A DNA stretch of 26,485 nucleotides from Zygnema circumcarinatum. Its lineage: Eukaryota > Streptophyta > Zygnematophyceae > Zygnematales > Zygnemataceae. Shown here piece after piece: positions 9,297-20,181 of this stretch. The DNA lies in the NCBI GenBank assembly GCA_037447605.1, contig CM074813.1:510647-537131 (forward strand), read 5' to 3'. The position numbers and the translations under genes were made by a program. The first letter of the stretch is position 1; each line of letters opens with the position of its first letter. Below the pieces are notes generated by a model. That model made no database searches, was not told the DNA's origin, and saw nothing but the letters and a program-made list of their open reading frames with translations.

Positions 9297-11389
9297 ATGG
9301 GGAAGAAGGAGGAGGTGGATGGAGGGAGGGGAAAGGGGAGGGAGGGCGAAAGGGTGAGAGAGAAGCTGCAGAGAGAGAATCACGTTCGGGTGAAGCACGA
9401 CAAACTTTTCTGCGATTGGAAGGTGTGCACAAACGGCGGATTTAGATTTCCTTAAGTCTTCCCTTTTTTTTTTTTCCCCCTACCTCAGTATCTAGTCGTT
9501 GGGAGGCTTTTGCGTTCATGCTAGAATTTCGATAAAGCAGGGGTGATGTAATGCATGACTTCAGCATCATACGTCATGTATGTGATTAACATCATTCGAG
9601 AGTGATGTAGACTACGGCAATGATGATAGTCGGGGATGGATGAAGATAACCCACCTGCAAACTGCTTCGCAAAACGATCAAGCAATTGCAGTTCAACTTC
9701 ATATGTGGAGAGAGGAGACAGGAGAGGGAGAGAGGCAGAACGAGTATATGAGAATAGAAAGGGCGTGTGAGCGAGGGCAACGAGAGAGTGAAGGGGAGAG
9801 AGAGAGTGAGAGAGGGGGGGGTCAAAGAAGGTCAGATTGAGATTGCTATTGAACCCATTCCCTACAAAGGTACCTGATCTTGAACTGTTTCCGTGTGCAG
9901 CTGTTGGTTGGGCCAACGGATTGGGACGACTACGCACATGGAAAGGAGGGCGCGGCCCGTTACCATGTTCACAACTTGCCTCAAACTTACATGGGGCCCG
10001 GAGTCTACGAACTCGGAATTATGGATGGGGACAGAATTGCACGAACTTCACGGGTGGGGACTCGCACATCGACTCGAAAAATTAGAAGGGAAGATGTGGT
10101 GGCAGTCTACGTCGGGCAGGCTGAAAATATTAAGCAAAGATTGCAGAGGTACGGGCAAGGGGGGTCGCATTTGGGTCCAAAAAAGACGGGCAATACGACG
10201 GAAATTCTGGGAAAATTGAGGGCGGAAAAAGGAGGAGCAGGTGTTGAGCATGGAAACAGTTGGAGTGTTCCAGGGAACGGACAGGCACAGGGAAAAGCTG
10301 TGAAGCAAGCCTTGGATCGAGGGAAAACTGAACCCCGAGTTGAGGTCGACGTGAAGCAACCAAATGAACTGCTCCTCAACGCGCAAAACCTTTTTTCGGA
10401 AGTTTTTGCGAGAGGGTATTATCTAGTCTTTCGATGGGCTCGTGTAAGTAAAATTTTCCTTTTTCTCAACATCCGTCATGAGAAGTGAAATCTATACAGA
10501 GCTAAGTATGCATGTATAGGATGAATTTGAGGACTGACTTTGGGTTTGAAAACGTTTGCTAAATTCTTTGAACTCTACTGAAAACTTCTACCAACATCCC
10601 TCCTGTTCTCTGTTCTCTCTGCTCCAAATTGGGGGTCCCTCCATTGGCCAAAAACAGGCCTCCAGTAAAGAAACGGCGAAGGAGGTAGAACTGAAACTGT
10701 TACAAACGTTTGACTACGCATGGAACCACCATCATAACAAAGAGCGCCGTCCTGGTCATGTTCTCGCTTTAGTCAGTCATAGTCGACCGGTCAAAAGAAT
10801 TTTCTGTTGTTACATTCCCCCCCCTTCGGTCGGACTCGCTCTCCCTCTCCAAAAGCCAAGCCCTGAAGGTGTGACGCGACGCGTCGTGACGCGACAAGGT
10901 GTCACGCGAGAAGGGCAGACTGGGAAACGGTGGGTCCCACCGTCGAAACTGTTAAACGGAACTGAACGGAACGGACCTGAACGGAATGGAACTGAACGGA
11001 ATGGAACTGAACGGAACAACGGAAGACATGGAACGGATGAAAGCTCTCCGAGCGAAGCTTTGGGCATTGTACAGAGCGACTGTGGGAGGTGTAGCGTTCC
11101 GGGCAGGGAGAAAATAAAGTCTCCGGGCAGGCGAAAGATGAAGTATTCGGGGAAAAGCGTCTATAAGCAGGTGGGTATTGTTCCTACTAGAGAGGGGATG
11201 GTGGCAATGCAGCACAGGAAGGAGAGCATAGTGGTGGTAAGGGACCCCACTATGGGAGGGTTGATTTGTGGAGCAAGTTTAGGGCATGGAGAGGTTTGTG
11301 TGATGAAACCTGTGAAGGGGAGGAAACGGTGCAGCGCTCACAAGGGAGTTAAAGTGTTCTCTCAAGTGGTGAGAGACGTGGAAACGTGA
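9297..11389 (+). CDS. ET: EFFECTOR OF TRANSCRIPTION (ET/PET) family protein with GIY-YIG-like domain
   Basis: Exons 9297-9422, 9901-10443 and 10658-11389 join in phase 0 to 466 residues. Recognisable blocks in order: RVKHDKLFCDWK (31-42), GPTDWDDYAHGKEGAARY (46-63), VHNLP, the GIY-like GPGVYELG (74-81), VVAVYVGQAENIKQRLQRYG (108-127), FSEVFARGYYLVFRWAR at the end of exon 2, and LLQTFDYAWN in exon 3. Near the C terminus is one Cys/His-rich ET repeat (about 427-453: CGASLGHGEVC, then GRKRCSAHKG). Arabidopsis ET proteins are nuclear plant regulators tied to gibberellin and seed/cell differentiation; they have several ET repeats, and I see one clear copy here. Donors are GTGTGC and GTAAGT. The ATG at 9297 is a choice: the frame is open back to 8088 (other Met at 8439), but nothing upstream looks conserved. 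Exon 3 also contains an in-frame 15-bp repeat. Confidence 0.88.
10955..11014 (+). repeat. In-frame 15-bp minisatellite in ET exon 3
   Basis: Four 15-bp units (10955, 10970, 10985, 11000), each encoding Asn-Gly-Thr-Glu-Arg with one Thr-to-Pro change in the second unit. The array keeps the reading frame and lies in the linker between the FDYAWN block and the ET repeat. Just upstream (10870-10915) a weaker repeat encodes Val-Thr-Arg units. Confidence 0.85.
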
Positions 11390-11657
11390 GAGGAGGAAAC
11401 GGCAAAATTAGGGTTAGGTTTAAAGTTGGGAGTAGGAGTAGCATTCGAGTTAAGATTAGGGTTCGGAGTAGCCGGGCTGGGATCGTTTTCTTTATCATTT
11501 TGAAGACCAAAAAATGCTCTAATTCGACGGTTTTACTTATGAGGCTGAGCGAAAGGAGAATCTTCGAACCTTTAGGGATGACCTTCACTATCTCTTCTTC
11601 AACACTTGTTCAAAGTCTGCAGTTACCACCGTCGCACATAGCTTGAGTTGAGAGGAG

Positions 11658-11665
<8 letters not shown>

Positions 11666-11728
<63 letters not shown>
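11666..11728. repeat. (CT)n microsatellite
   Basis: About 63 bp of uninterrupted CT on the plus strand, flanked by CTCTCG/CTTTCG-type degenerate repeat to about 11815. It lies in the ET 3' flank. Confidence 0.9.
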
Positions 11729-11730
<2 letters not shown>

Positions 11731-12214
11731 CTCTCTCTCTCTCGCTCTCGCTCTTTCGCTCTCGCCCCACTCTCTCCACCCTCTCTCGCATTCGCTCTCC
11801 CTTCTTTCTCTCTTAAAAGCGTATGTGTGATTACTTGAGCTATATGTGACGGTGACTCCTCTGTTGCTAGAAGAGAGCAGAGGAACAGAAAGATTCTCTT
11901 TTCGCTTCCTTTTGTCATAGGGTCTTAGAACAGCCGGGGTTCAGAGTTTAGGGTTCAGAGCCGGCGGGTGAAGTCCTCTTGTTTCACACTTGGGCCACTC
12001 TGTTCATCTGAAAGCAACGGGTCCGCCAATGATTTAAAAAAGATGCTTTGCAATGTTTGGATGAAGCATTGATTAAATGCATCAATTTTTCTACTCAAAA
12101 CATTTGGATTCATTGGTTTTTGGTTTGTAACAAATAAAGCTTGGCATGAAGCCCTAGACATTAAGCGATATGTTTATGTTACCTTTAAATTTCATTCACT
12201 GTGGGACGGGGCGA

Positions 12215-12541
12215 TGTACTCCCCCTCTCCCTGCACCGCTCCCTCTTCCTCCCCCTCCCTTTCTCCATCTCCATCTCCCTCTCCCTTGCCTCTCCCAATC
12301 TCCCGCTCACTTCCTCTTGCCTCTCCATCGCTCTCTCTCTCCCTCCCCTCTACTTCGACCTCATTCTCCCGTTCCTATTCCCTCTCGCCTTCTCCCTCTC
12401 CCTCACCATCCCCCTCTCCCTCACCATCCCCCTCTCCCTTGGCCCCCCTCTTTCCCTCCCTCCCTCCCTCTCTCCCGCCCTCCTCCCCCTCCCCCTCTCA
12501 TTCTCCCCGTCCCTCTCCTCTCCCACTTCCCTCCCACTCCC
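12215..12541. repeat. CT-rich degenerate minisatellite
   Basis: About 330 bp of pyrimidine-rich sequence made of CCCTCTCC/CCATCTCC-type units, including two nearly identical CTCCCTCACCATCCCC copies at about 12399-12430. All three plus frames are open as Ser/Pro/Leu runs, which is a composition effect. Confidence 0.75.
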
Positions 12542-12594
12542 ACTGCGGAAATGCCTGCACGACGCTATTGAAAGTGTACAGCGTAGGAGCGACA

Positions 12595-12622
12595 TGACGT
12601 CATGTGGCGTAACGTGACGTCA
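12595..12622. promoter_or_regulatory. Paired TGACGTCA palindromes upstream of the ferredoxin gene
   Basis: Perfect TGACGTCA at 12595-12602 and again at 12615-12622, 20 bp apart, about 350 bp before the ATG at 12971. TGACGTCA is a C-box/CRE-type bZIP site. A further copy lies inside intron 1 near 13597. Confidence 0.5.
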
Positions 12623-12970
12623 CTTCATCTCTCTGCATAGAACAGCTCCAAGTCGCGCTGCGCTGTTCAACGGCAATCCGTCGCCGTTAACGGCCCCCAG
12701 TCTGTCCCCCGCAAAGCCCCGCCGCAGGGTTCAGGGCCGGCCCCCTTTCTCCGTCTTCCCGCCCCCCCCTTCCCTACATAAGTCGGCCTGGTGCAGTTTC
12801 CCTTAAATTTTTAGCTGTCAATTTCTCCTCAAGGAATCAACATCGCCATCTCTCCCTTCATTCTTGGAACCCTGTTATCAAATTAGAGAGGGGGAGTTCA
12901 GGGCCAGAAGGGTTTTTCTCTCGCTCTCTCTCCCTCTCCCTCGTTTTCTTTCCTTTTCCTTCGTCAGGCG

Positions 12971-15675
12971 ATGTGGAGTGCCGCCACGTGGCGGAAAACG
13001 ATTGGCTGCGCTTCTGCATCATGCGCCCGGCGGCTGGTGACGCAGATCCGCTGCATCACTTGCGGGAGTGATGTTGGGGGCGCGGCCGACAGGACTTCTC
13101 TGCAGCAGATGATGGGTTCAGGGCCGTCCTCGGCGGGAGGCGGCGCTGGAGGGAGGAGAGGGGTTAGGGTTTTGGAAGGAGGGTGCGGGTGGCGGCAGCC
13201 ATGGCTGCAGGAGAGGAGCTTCTACAGCTGTGGGAGGGCGGCTGAAGTGGGTGAGTGTCTTGCTCGGAGACACAGAGGGAAAGAGAGGGAGAGAGAGGAA
13301 GGAAGGGAGAGGGCGAGAGGGAGAGAGAGAGAGGGAGGGGGGTGGGAGGGAGAGACAGATGCTAGGGAAAGAGCGAGAGTTTGCGAGAGAGACAGAGATG
13401 AGGGGGAAGGCGAGGGTTTAAGAGGGTTTTATACTGAATGGCGGAGCTCTGACTCGCATTTTTATGCGGTGCAGCGTGCAGAGATGGGGGAGGGTTCTGG
13501 AGAGGGTTCAGCGGTGACGTCAGCGATGGCGTCAGCAACAAGGAGGGGGCAGAAACGTTGGTACATGCATGCCTCCCTGACGCCACTCCGAGCGCTGATG
13601 ACGTCATGTTGGTAGTAATGGCTGTGCTTCTAGTATCATTTGTTGGTGTTGTCTATGATGATGTTGATGATGTATATATTGATGATGATGATGTTGATGT
13701 ATGTAATGATGATGATGGTGATGATTATGTTGATGATGACGATGATGGATGTTCATGTTGATGTAGGTGATGATGATGGTATTATGACGACATTGATTGA
13801 ATGCCTCGCTTCAGTCGGGTTATAAGGTCGTTGAGTTTGCAGGGCTGAAGAGGTTTAGGGCTTCAGGGGGTCTGCAGAAGTTTTCTGGTTTTAGGGTTTG
13901 AGTTCTTTTCACGGAACGTTCTTCTCAGCTGCCGATAAGTTTCAGTTTCCCTTTTTGGTTCCTCTTTTTTTCCCTCCTTTGACCGAATTCAAATTCCCAT
14001 TCCCTTTTTTTTTCTTTGGCTGTTGACAGAATTAGCGTTACATTTGTGGAAAAGGACGGAACGGAGCGGACGATTTCTGTGCCGGAGGGGCAGTCCATGC
14101 TGGAGGCAGCCCACGACAACGAGATCGATCTTGAAGGTGCGTATATTTTTCCAATTTTTTTGCTCTTCATTTTGACTTTCTTTTTCTCTTTTATCAGTTT
14201 TCGCATCTTGTTGTTTAGATCGGGCGTTTTTTTTTTTTTTGAACGATTTCCGGGTACCCATTTTCTTTCTGCCCATATTTTCTTTTACGGGCAGACCGAG
14301 GGTGTCTCGGTACATATATCCTCTGGCAGCAGCTAATGCTGGCCCGCCTGTTCTATGTGGCGGTTCCAGTTTCGCTCTGCTGTCACATGTCACAGTTTTA
14401 CGGAAACTTTTCCGGTTGGGTCCACAAAGGAATCCGTGCGTCTGATGACTTAGTTTTTCCTTTTTTTTTTATTTTGCAGACATAGGCAGAGCTTCTTTCG
14501 ATCTCTTTTTTACCCTTTTTTCTTGAAGTAGAATTTTGAAGTTTGCTTTTTTTCCGCGCAGGTGCATGTGAAGGATCGCTCGCCTGTTCCACGTGCCACG
14601 TCATCATAATGGTCAGCAAACCACCCCTCCTATACCAATAAGATAAACCTGCTTTTGTTCACAGTGTCCCCCACTCTCTCCCTCTCCCTCTCCCTCTAAC
14701 GTCTCTACCCGTCCCCCCTCTCTCTCCCTCTTTCTCTCTTCTCCACCCGTCCCCCCTCTCTTTCCCGCTGCCCCTCTTCCTCGTTTTCCACTTTCCTCTA
14801 TTTCTTTCCCCACCTCCATACCCGTTCCCTCCCTCCCTCTCTCCCTTCCCCCCCTCCCCCCCAAACTACTTCCTTAAGTGCAAACCCGCCTTCCATGATA
14901 TAAATAATCATAACCACAGTAGGAATTATGTCAAGATTATCAAGAGGCCACATATTCTTTGTACTTAGTACTATTTATAGATGGTACCAAATGGGGTATA
15001 GCGCGGGTCCAACTATCCTCTCCGCCCCTTCATGGCGGAGCGGCTGAAGGCATCCGCAGAGCTCTGCAGCGTCATCAGCTTCCTGCCCCCCATGGGCTCC
15101 GGAGTTAAATACCGCTGCAACATAAGGATCAAAATTCAACTAATAGAAAGAAGAAAAAGAAAAGGAACGAAGCAGTAATAAGTATTCTGTGTTGCTTTCT
15201 TATCTAGTGCTGTATCTACAGTGACTTTTTGTCTGTGATTTGGGTTTTTTTATTTGCCGTGTCCTGCCGAACGCTGATAGAGACTGGAAACGTATTCCCT
15301 CTTTCTCTCTCACTCCCTCCTCTCTCACTGTCTTTCTCTTCCTCCCTTGGCCTCCACCAGGACGAGGACTATTACAAGAAGCTGCCGGAGCCCTCGGATG
15401 AAGAGAACGACATGTTGGACCTCGCGTTCGGACTCACGGAAACGTAAGCGCTGCTATATCCCTTTCCTCTCCTCTCTCCCGCTCTCCTTTTTTCTATCTC
15501 TCTCTGCCTCCACCCTCTCACCTCCCTCTCCCTCCCTCCCTCCCTCCCTCCTTCGCGCAGGTCGCGTCTGGGCTGCCAAGTGATTGCCAAGAAGGAGCTG
15601 GACGGGCTCCGCCTCGCCCTTCCTGTCGCCACTCGGAATTTTGCCGTTGATGGATATAAGCCGAAGCCTCACTGA
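12971..15675 (+). CDS. MFDX: Mitochondrial adrenodoxin-type [2Fe-2S] ferredoxin
   Basis: Secure exons: 14030-14136, 14562-14611, 15361-15443, 15561-15675. They join to RISVTFVEKDGTER, PEGQSMLEAAHDNEIDLEG, ACEGSLACSTCHVIIM, DEDYYKKLPEPSDEENDML, DLAFGLTETS, RLGCQVIAKKELDG and the end FAVDGYKPKPH. The cluster ligands are visible as C-x5-C-x2-C in the second of these exons plus the Cys of LGCQ. Plant MFDX carries electrons from NADPH-adrenodoxin reductase in the mitochondrial matrix, for biotin and Fe-S cluster synthesis. The N-terminal exon is probably 12971-13250 (93 codons plus one base): it is Arg/Ser/Ala-rich, begins MWSAATWRK, fits a mitochondrial presequence and ends at a good donor (GTGAGT). 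Its phase (1) does not fit the 14030 acceptor (needs 2), so a short exon is missing between them; a 10-base exon at 13840-13849 would fit but is speculative. Confidence 0.9.
13655..13788. repeat. GAT/TGA trinucleotide repeat in ferredoxin intron 1
   Basis: About 135 bp of GATGATGAT units with GTT, GTA and GGT variants. It lies between the presumed presequence exon and the first secure ferredoxin exon. Open frames here read as Asp/Val or Met runs and are not believable protein. Confidence 0.85.
14665..14866. repeat. CT-rich low-complexity block in a ferredoxin intron
   Basis: Pyrimidine-rich CCCTCT/CCCCCTCTC units on the sense strand beginning about 50 bases after the 14611 donor. It is part of a 749-bp intron (14612-15360) that also contains the antisense exon candidate at 15013-15114. 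Confidence 0.7.
15013..15114 (-). CDS. Orphan C-terminal exon on the antisense strand (unidentified gene)
   Basis: On the minus strand a textbook acceptor (long CT-rich tract, then TTATGTTGCAG) precedes an open stretch of 33 residues and TAG: RYLTPEPMGGRK, then LMTLQSSADAFSRS and AMKGRRG. It is GC-rich in an AT-rich setting, and the sequence beyond the stop looks like 3' UTR. It lies wholly inside the ferredoxin intron 14612-15360, opposite strand. I do not recognise the protein, and I see no partner exons between 15115 and 16444. It could be the last exon of an overlapping gene whose other exons I missed, a relic of a gene fragment, or chance. A second frame across it is also open (starting two bases in), so the frame is not certain. 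Confidence 0.4.
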   Translation of the reverse strand, partial: RYLTPEPMGGRKLMTLQSSADAFSRSAMKGRRG

Positions 15676-16444
15676 GGCTTTTCAGATTTTTAGTTTACCT
15701 TGTTTTTGGCTATTTCTGGTTAATAAGGGGAGGGATTACTTTGTACCTTCCGTCGTATCCTCTTTTTTTTTAAATTTTCCCGGTAATAAGCACCTCCTAA
15801 ACTTCTAATACGTGATCGACTGATGAGCATTCAGCAGTCGGTTGGTTCACTTTACAATGATCTCGTCCTCTCTCGCGCTCGCCCGCCCTCTCTCAACGTG
15901 TGATGACTGATATTGACTTGTGCTTACTTTACTTGAACTCAAAATCTAATGTGTAAAAATAAGATGCGACATAGGAGTTAAATAGCAATGAACTCTCTTA
16001 TTAAGAGGTGGAACATAGTGGATGACTTAATCAAGGGTTCAGCCGACGAGTGGAGGGCTTAAACCTACATTCAAAGGAATTAGGGTTTAGAGTTTGATTA
16101 AAAAACGAACAATTATGGCACGTTCAGGGTTTATGCTCTAGCCTCATATTTAGCCAATTTTAGTTACCAATAGTTAATTTTAGTCATCTATAGTTGTGTT
16201 TAGCACAGCCTTGAAGACTGTCAACTTCAAACCTAAAAACTACTGCAGAAACACAAACGAACAAGAAAAGAACAAGGGAAAAAACAAATGTTTGTACCGA
16301 AAAGGAAAGCAAAACTCGAACAGTGACTGACTGCAACAATAAAATCGAATGCAAAAAAGGGACCAAAAATGATGCTAACTATGCCCGACCGACCGACTGA
16401 CTGTCTAGATGCACGATATAAGAAAAAAAAAGTGTAAAAAAAGT
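15676..16444. other. Convergent spacer after the ferredoxin gene
   Basis: AT-rich sequence between two convergent gene ends (ferredoxin stop at 15675, membrane-protein stop at 16445), presumably both 3' UTRs. It has a few TTTAGGGTTT-like and TTTAGT repeats at about 16078-16200. I see no exon or RNA gene. Confidence 0.6.
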
Positions 16445-17733
16445 CTATTTTTTGTCTTTTTTCGCTTGCCGCGCCCTCCGCTTCTCCTTCGAAGAGGACC
16501 CAAAAGTTGTCTGCACGTCCGAGTCCGCCATGTCCTCCCCCACTCGTGGTTTCAGCGATTTCTGGAACGAACGCGGAACAAGTTTTTAACACCAAGCAAG
16601 GCGAAAATGGGGTGAAACAAGGATTGCAAAAAAATCACGAAAGCACGAGAAGATTCCACGTGTCAAGCACTGACAGCTCTCGTTACAGAAAGAAGGGAGG
16701 CTCTGGGCAAAAAAAAAAACTTAAAATTAAAGCCTCAAAAGATCAGTGAGTGGCTCGAGAATCACAATCTGGTTCGCGGATTTTGGGGGGAAGGAGGTTT
16801 GGTTGGAAGATTGGAGTGGGTTCGGAACGAGCGGGGGAGTTGGTAGTGAAAATGGAGGGAGGAGAGAGAGAGAGGGAGAGGGGGAGAGAGAGAGAGAGAA
16901 AGAGGGGAAGAACAGTGAGGGAGGAAGGGCGAGAGTGTCGAGGACGAGAGGTGGGGGGGAGAGAAAGAGAGAGCGAGAAAGATAGATAGAGAGAGAGCGA
17001 GAGAGAGAGAGATAAGGATGGGGAGAGAGAGAGTGGGAGAGAGAGCAGGTGGGAGTGATAGTCCCTCACAGCAGTGAACTAAACCCTCTCTCTCTTTCGC
17101 TCTCTCCACAAAACGTCTGAAAAAACAGAGAGACAGAAATAGGGCATGGGCCCGCTGAACCCATAGCCCAACAACCAGTGCCCCTCACTTAAACCCTAAC
17201 CCCCCCGCGCCCTGTTCTCAACCCTAATTCTTCAAACGCTGAAGATGGGCTCCAGTGAGAGCACGTCCGCATTCTAATCCTGAACCCTCAGAAACCCGCA
17301 CTGAACCCGAGCCCTAAAACCCTAAACCTTTAATTTCAATAAGGAAACGTCTCGTAAAAGCAAATAAACAGACTCCTAAACTTCGAACGTGAAATCCACA
17401 GTCAAACCCTTGACCCTGTAACCTAGACCCTACACCCTAACCCTTCATTCCTAAAGCCTAAACCCTAAACCTTCATTCTTAAACCCTAACCCTAAACCTT
17501 CTTCCTTCAACGCTGACCCTACACCCTAAACCTTAAAAACCCTAAACCTTAAACCCTAAAACATACACAGTAAAAAAATAAAGCTTAAACCCTGAACCCT
17601 AAAGCTTAAACCCTAAACCCTACACCCTACACCCACAACCCACCTGGCTGAGCTCGTAGAAGCTCACGCCCACAAACGTCAAAACCGCGACCGCTCCAAT
17701 GCCCACCACGGGCAAAATTTCCACAGAGTCCAT
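16445..17733 (-). CDS. Small single-pass membrane protein, 68 residues, function unknown
   Basis: Two exons, 17644-17733 and 16445-16561, join in phase 0 (CAG|GTGGGT to CCAG|AAA). The protein starts MDSVEILPVVGIGAVAVLTF, so residues 6-24 form one hydrophobic helix, followed by VGVSFYELSQ. The tail ends in a strongly basic stretch (SSSKEKRRARQAKKDKK). The layout (short acidic N end, one helix, Ser- then Lys/Arg-rich C end) suggests a tail facing the positive side of a membrane. I do not recognise a named family, although it has the feel of small conserved plant membrane proteins. The ATG at 17733 starts just before the helix; an in-frame Met at 17886 would add 51 residues with no recognised features. 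The 1,082-bp intron holds GA and telomere-like repeats. It is divergent from the dehydrin-like gene and shares its promoter region. Confidence 0.65.
16859..17045. repeat. GA-rich microsatellite in the membrane-protein intron
   Basis: Interrupted GAGAGAG/GGGAGA repeat of about 185 bp on the plus strand (CT in the gene's sense), with a short GATA run at about 16980-16990. Confidence 0.8.
17190..17637. repeat. Telomere-like CCCTAAA cluster in the membrane-protein intron
   Basis: About 450 bp dense in AAACCCTAAACC-type units, many mutated (CCCTACA, CCTTAAA). It ends six bases from the exon 1 donor at 17643. In the gene's sense the units read TTTAGGG, as in PBF1 intron 1. Confidence 0.85.
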
Positions 17734-18697
17734 TTCTGCAATTTCTTCACATTCAACGAAAAGCACCGGAATTTTTCTGCCGCTGCCCGCCGGCTCTGAA
17801 CCCTGCGCTGTGCCACGACTGTCACTTTTAGGGTTCAGGGAATTGCAGATATGGACTTTAGGGCTATTGGGGCCGTCGATTTCCACATGTCAAATAAGTA
17901 CAGAATAAGATCAACGGCTGAAATCAGGATCCACCTTTGACTCGGAATAAAAGTACCAAAAATCCATTGCAATCCACGTGGCATGTTCCACGTGACAGCA
18001 TCTGATTGGCCCTCGACTGAGCGTTATTATTACTCGTCCACGTGTACCGTACTACGGTGAGGGTTCCACTTTCTGTCGTTTTGTGCAGTCGGAACTTGAC
18101 TTGACTTGACTTATTCTCTGCAAGCACATCGTGCCGACCAATAACCACCCGCCACGTGACAAAAAAGATTGAGACACGCGGCGGGCAGGCAGCGCAAATG
18201 CCACGTCACGGGACTCTCCTTTGTGCCACGTAGCAACATTCATGCCACGTGACCTGACGTGACAAGTCACTTTTTGTCCTTTTGAAGCGTATGACGTGGC
18301 ATAAATTGACGTGGTATAGCACTTTGGCTGCCACGTGTATTTCAACACACTTTTGCCACGTGGTGAGCGTAAGGGGCTTCATTTCCGTACAAGACACGTG
18401 GCGCGTCGCCCGGCGCCCCCGCCCTCGTTTGCAACTTGGCGCCGGCCCAAATTTCTTTCTATTTCGTCCCATTTTAGGGGCTCACCCGGATTTGGAATTA
18501 CTTTGCTTCCACGGGCGGAGGTATAAAGGGAGGCGCCCCCTCACAAAGAGTCCGTCAGTCCACGCAACCGCAGGGGAGAGAAGAGAGAGGAGCTTAGAGG
18601 GAGAGGGAGAGAGAGGGAGAGTGAGGGAGATAGGAAGAGTTCTGAAGGCTCTACAGCAGCAATCGGCAGGAGTGTTTGACTACAGCAAAGCTTCATC
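17734..18697. promoter_or_regulatory. ABRE-rich bidirectional promoter between membrane-protein and dehydrin-like genes
   Basis: In this 964-bp divergent spacer nine CACGTG cores lie at 17975, 17989, 18039, 18153, 18246, 18332, 18357 and 18395 plus neighbouring GACGTGGC and CCACGTCA variants near 18201, 18228, 18295 and 18309. Several read (G)CCACGTGG or ACACGTGGC, the ABRE form bound by ABF/AREB bZIP factors in ABA and dehydration responses. A TATA box TATAAA is at 18522-18527, which predicts a start near 18550 and a GA-rich leader before the ATG at 18698. A triple TTGAC repeat lies near 18095-18110. ABA control is inferred from motif density and the downstream gene. Confidence 0.75.

Positions 18698-20181
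<1,484 letters not shown>

Larger units (their letters stand above)
11390..12970. other. Spacer between ET and the mitochondrial ferredoxin gene
   Basis: ET 3' flank and ferredoxin promoter side. It holds a few TTAGGG-like units (11404-11465), a CT microsatellite (11666-11728), an AT-richer stretch (11940-12200), a CT-rich low-complexity block (12215-12541), two TGACGTCA palindromes and a GC-rich leader. I see no exon here. Confidence 0.55.

Noticed and set aside
13558-13825. Asp/Val- and Met-rich frames across the GAT repeat.
   Set aside because: Simple trinucleotide repeat inside the ferredoxin intron with no conserved flanks.
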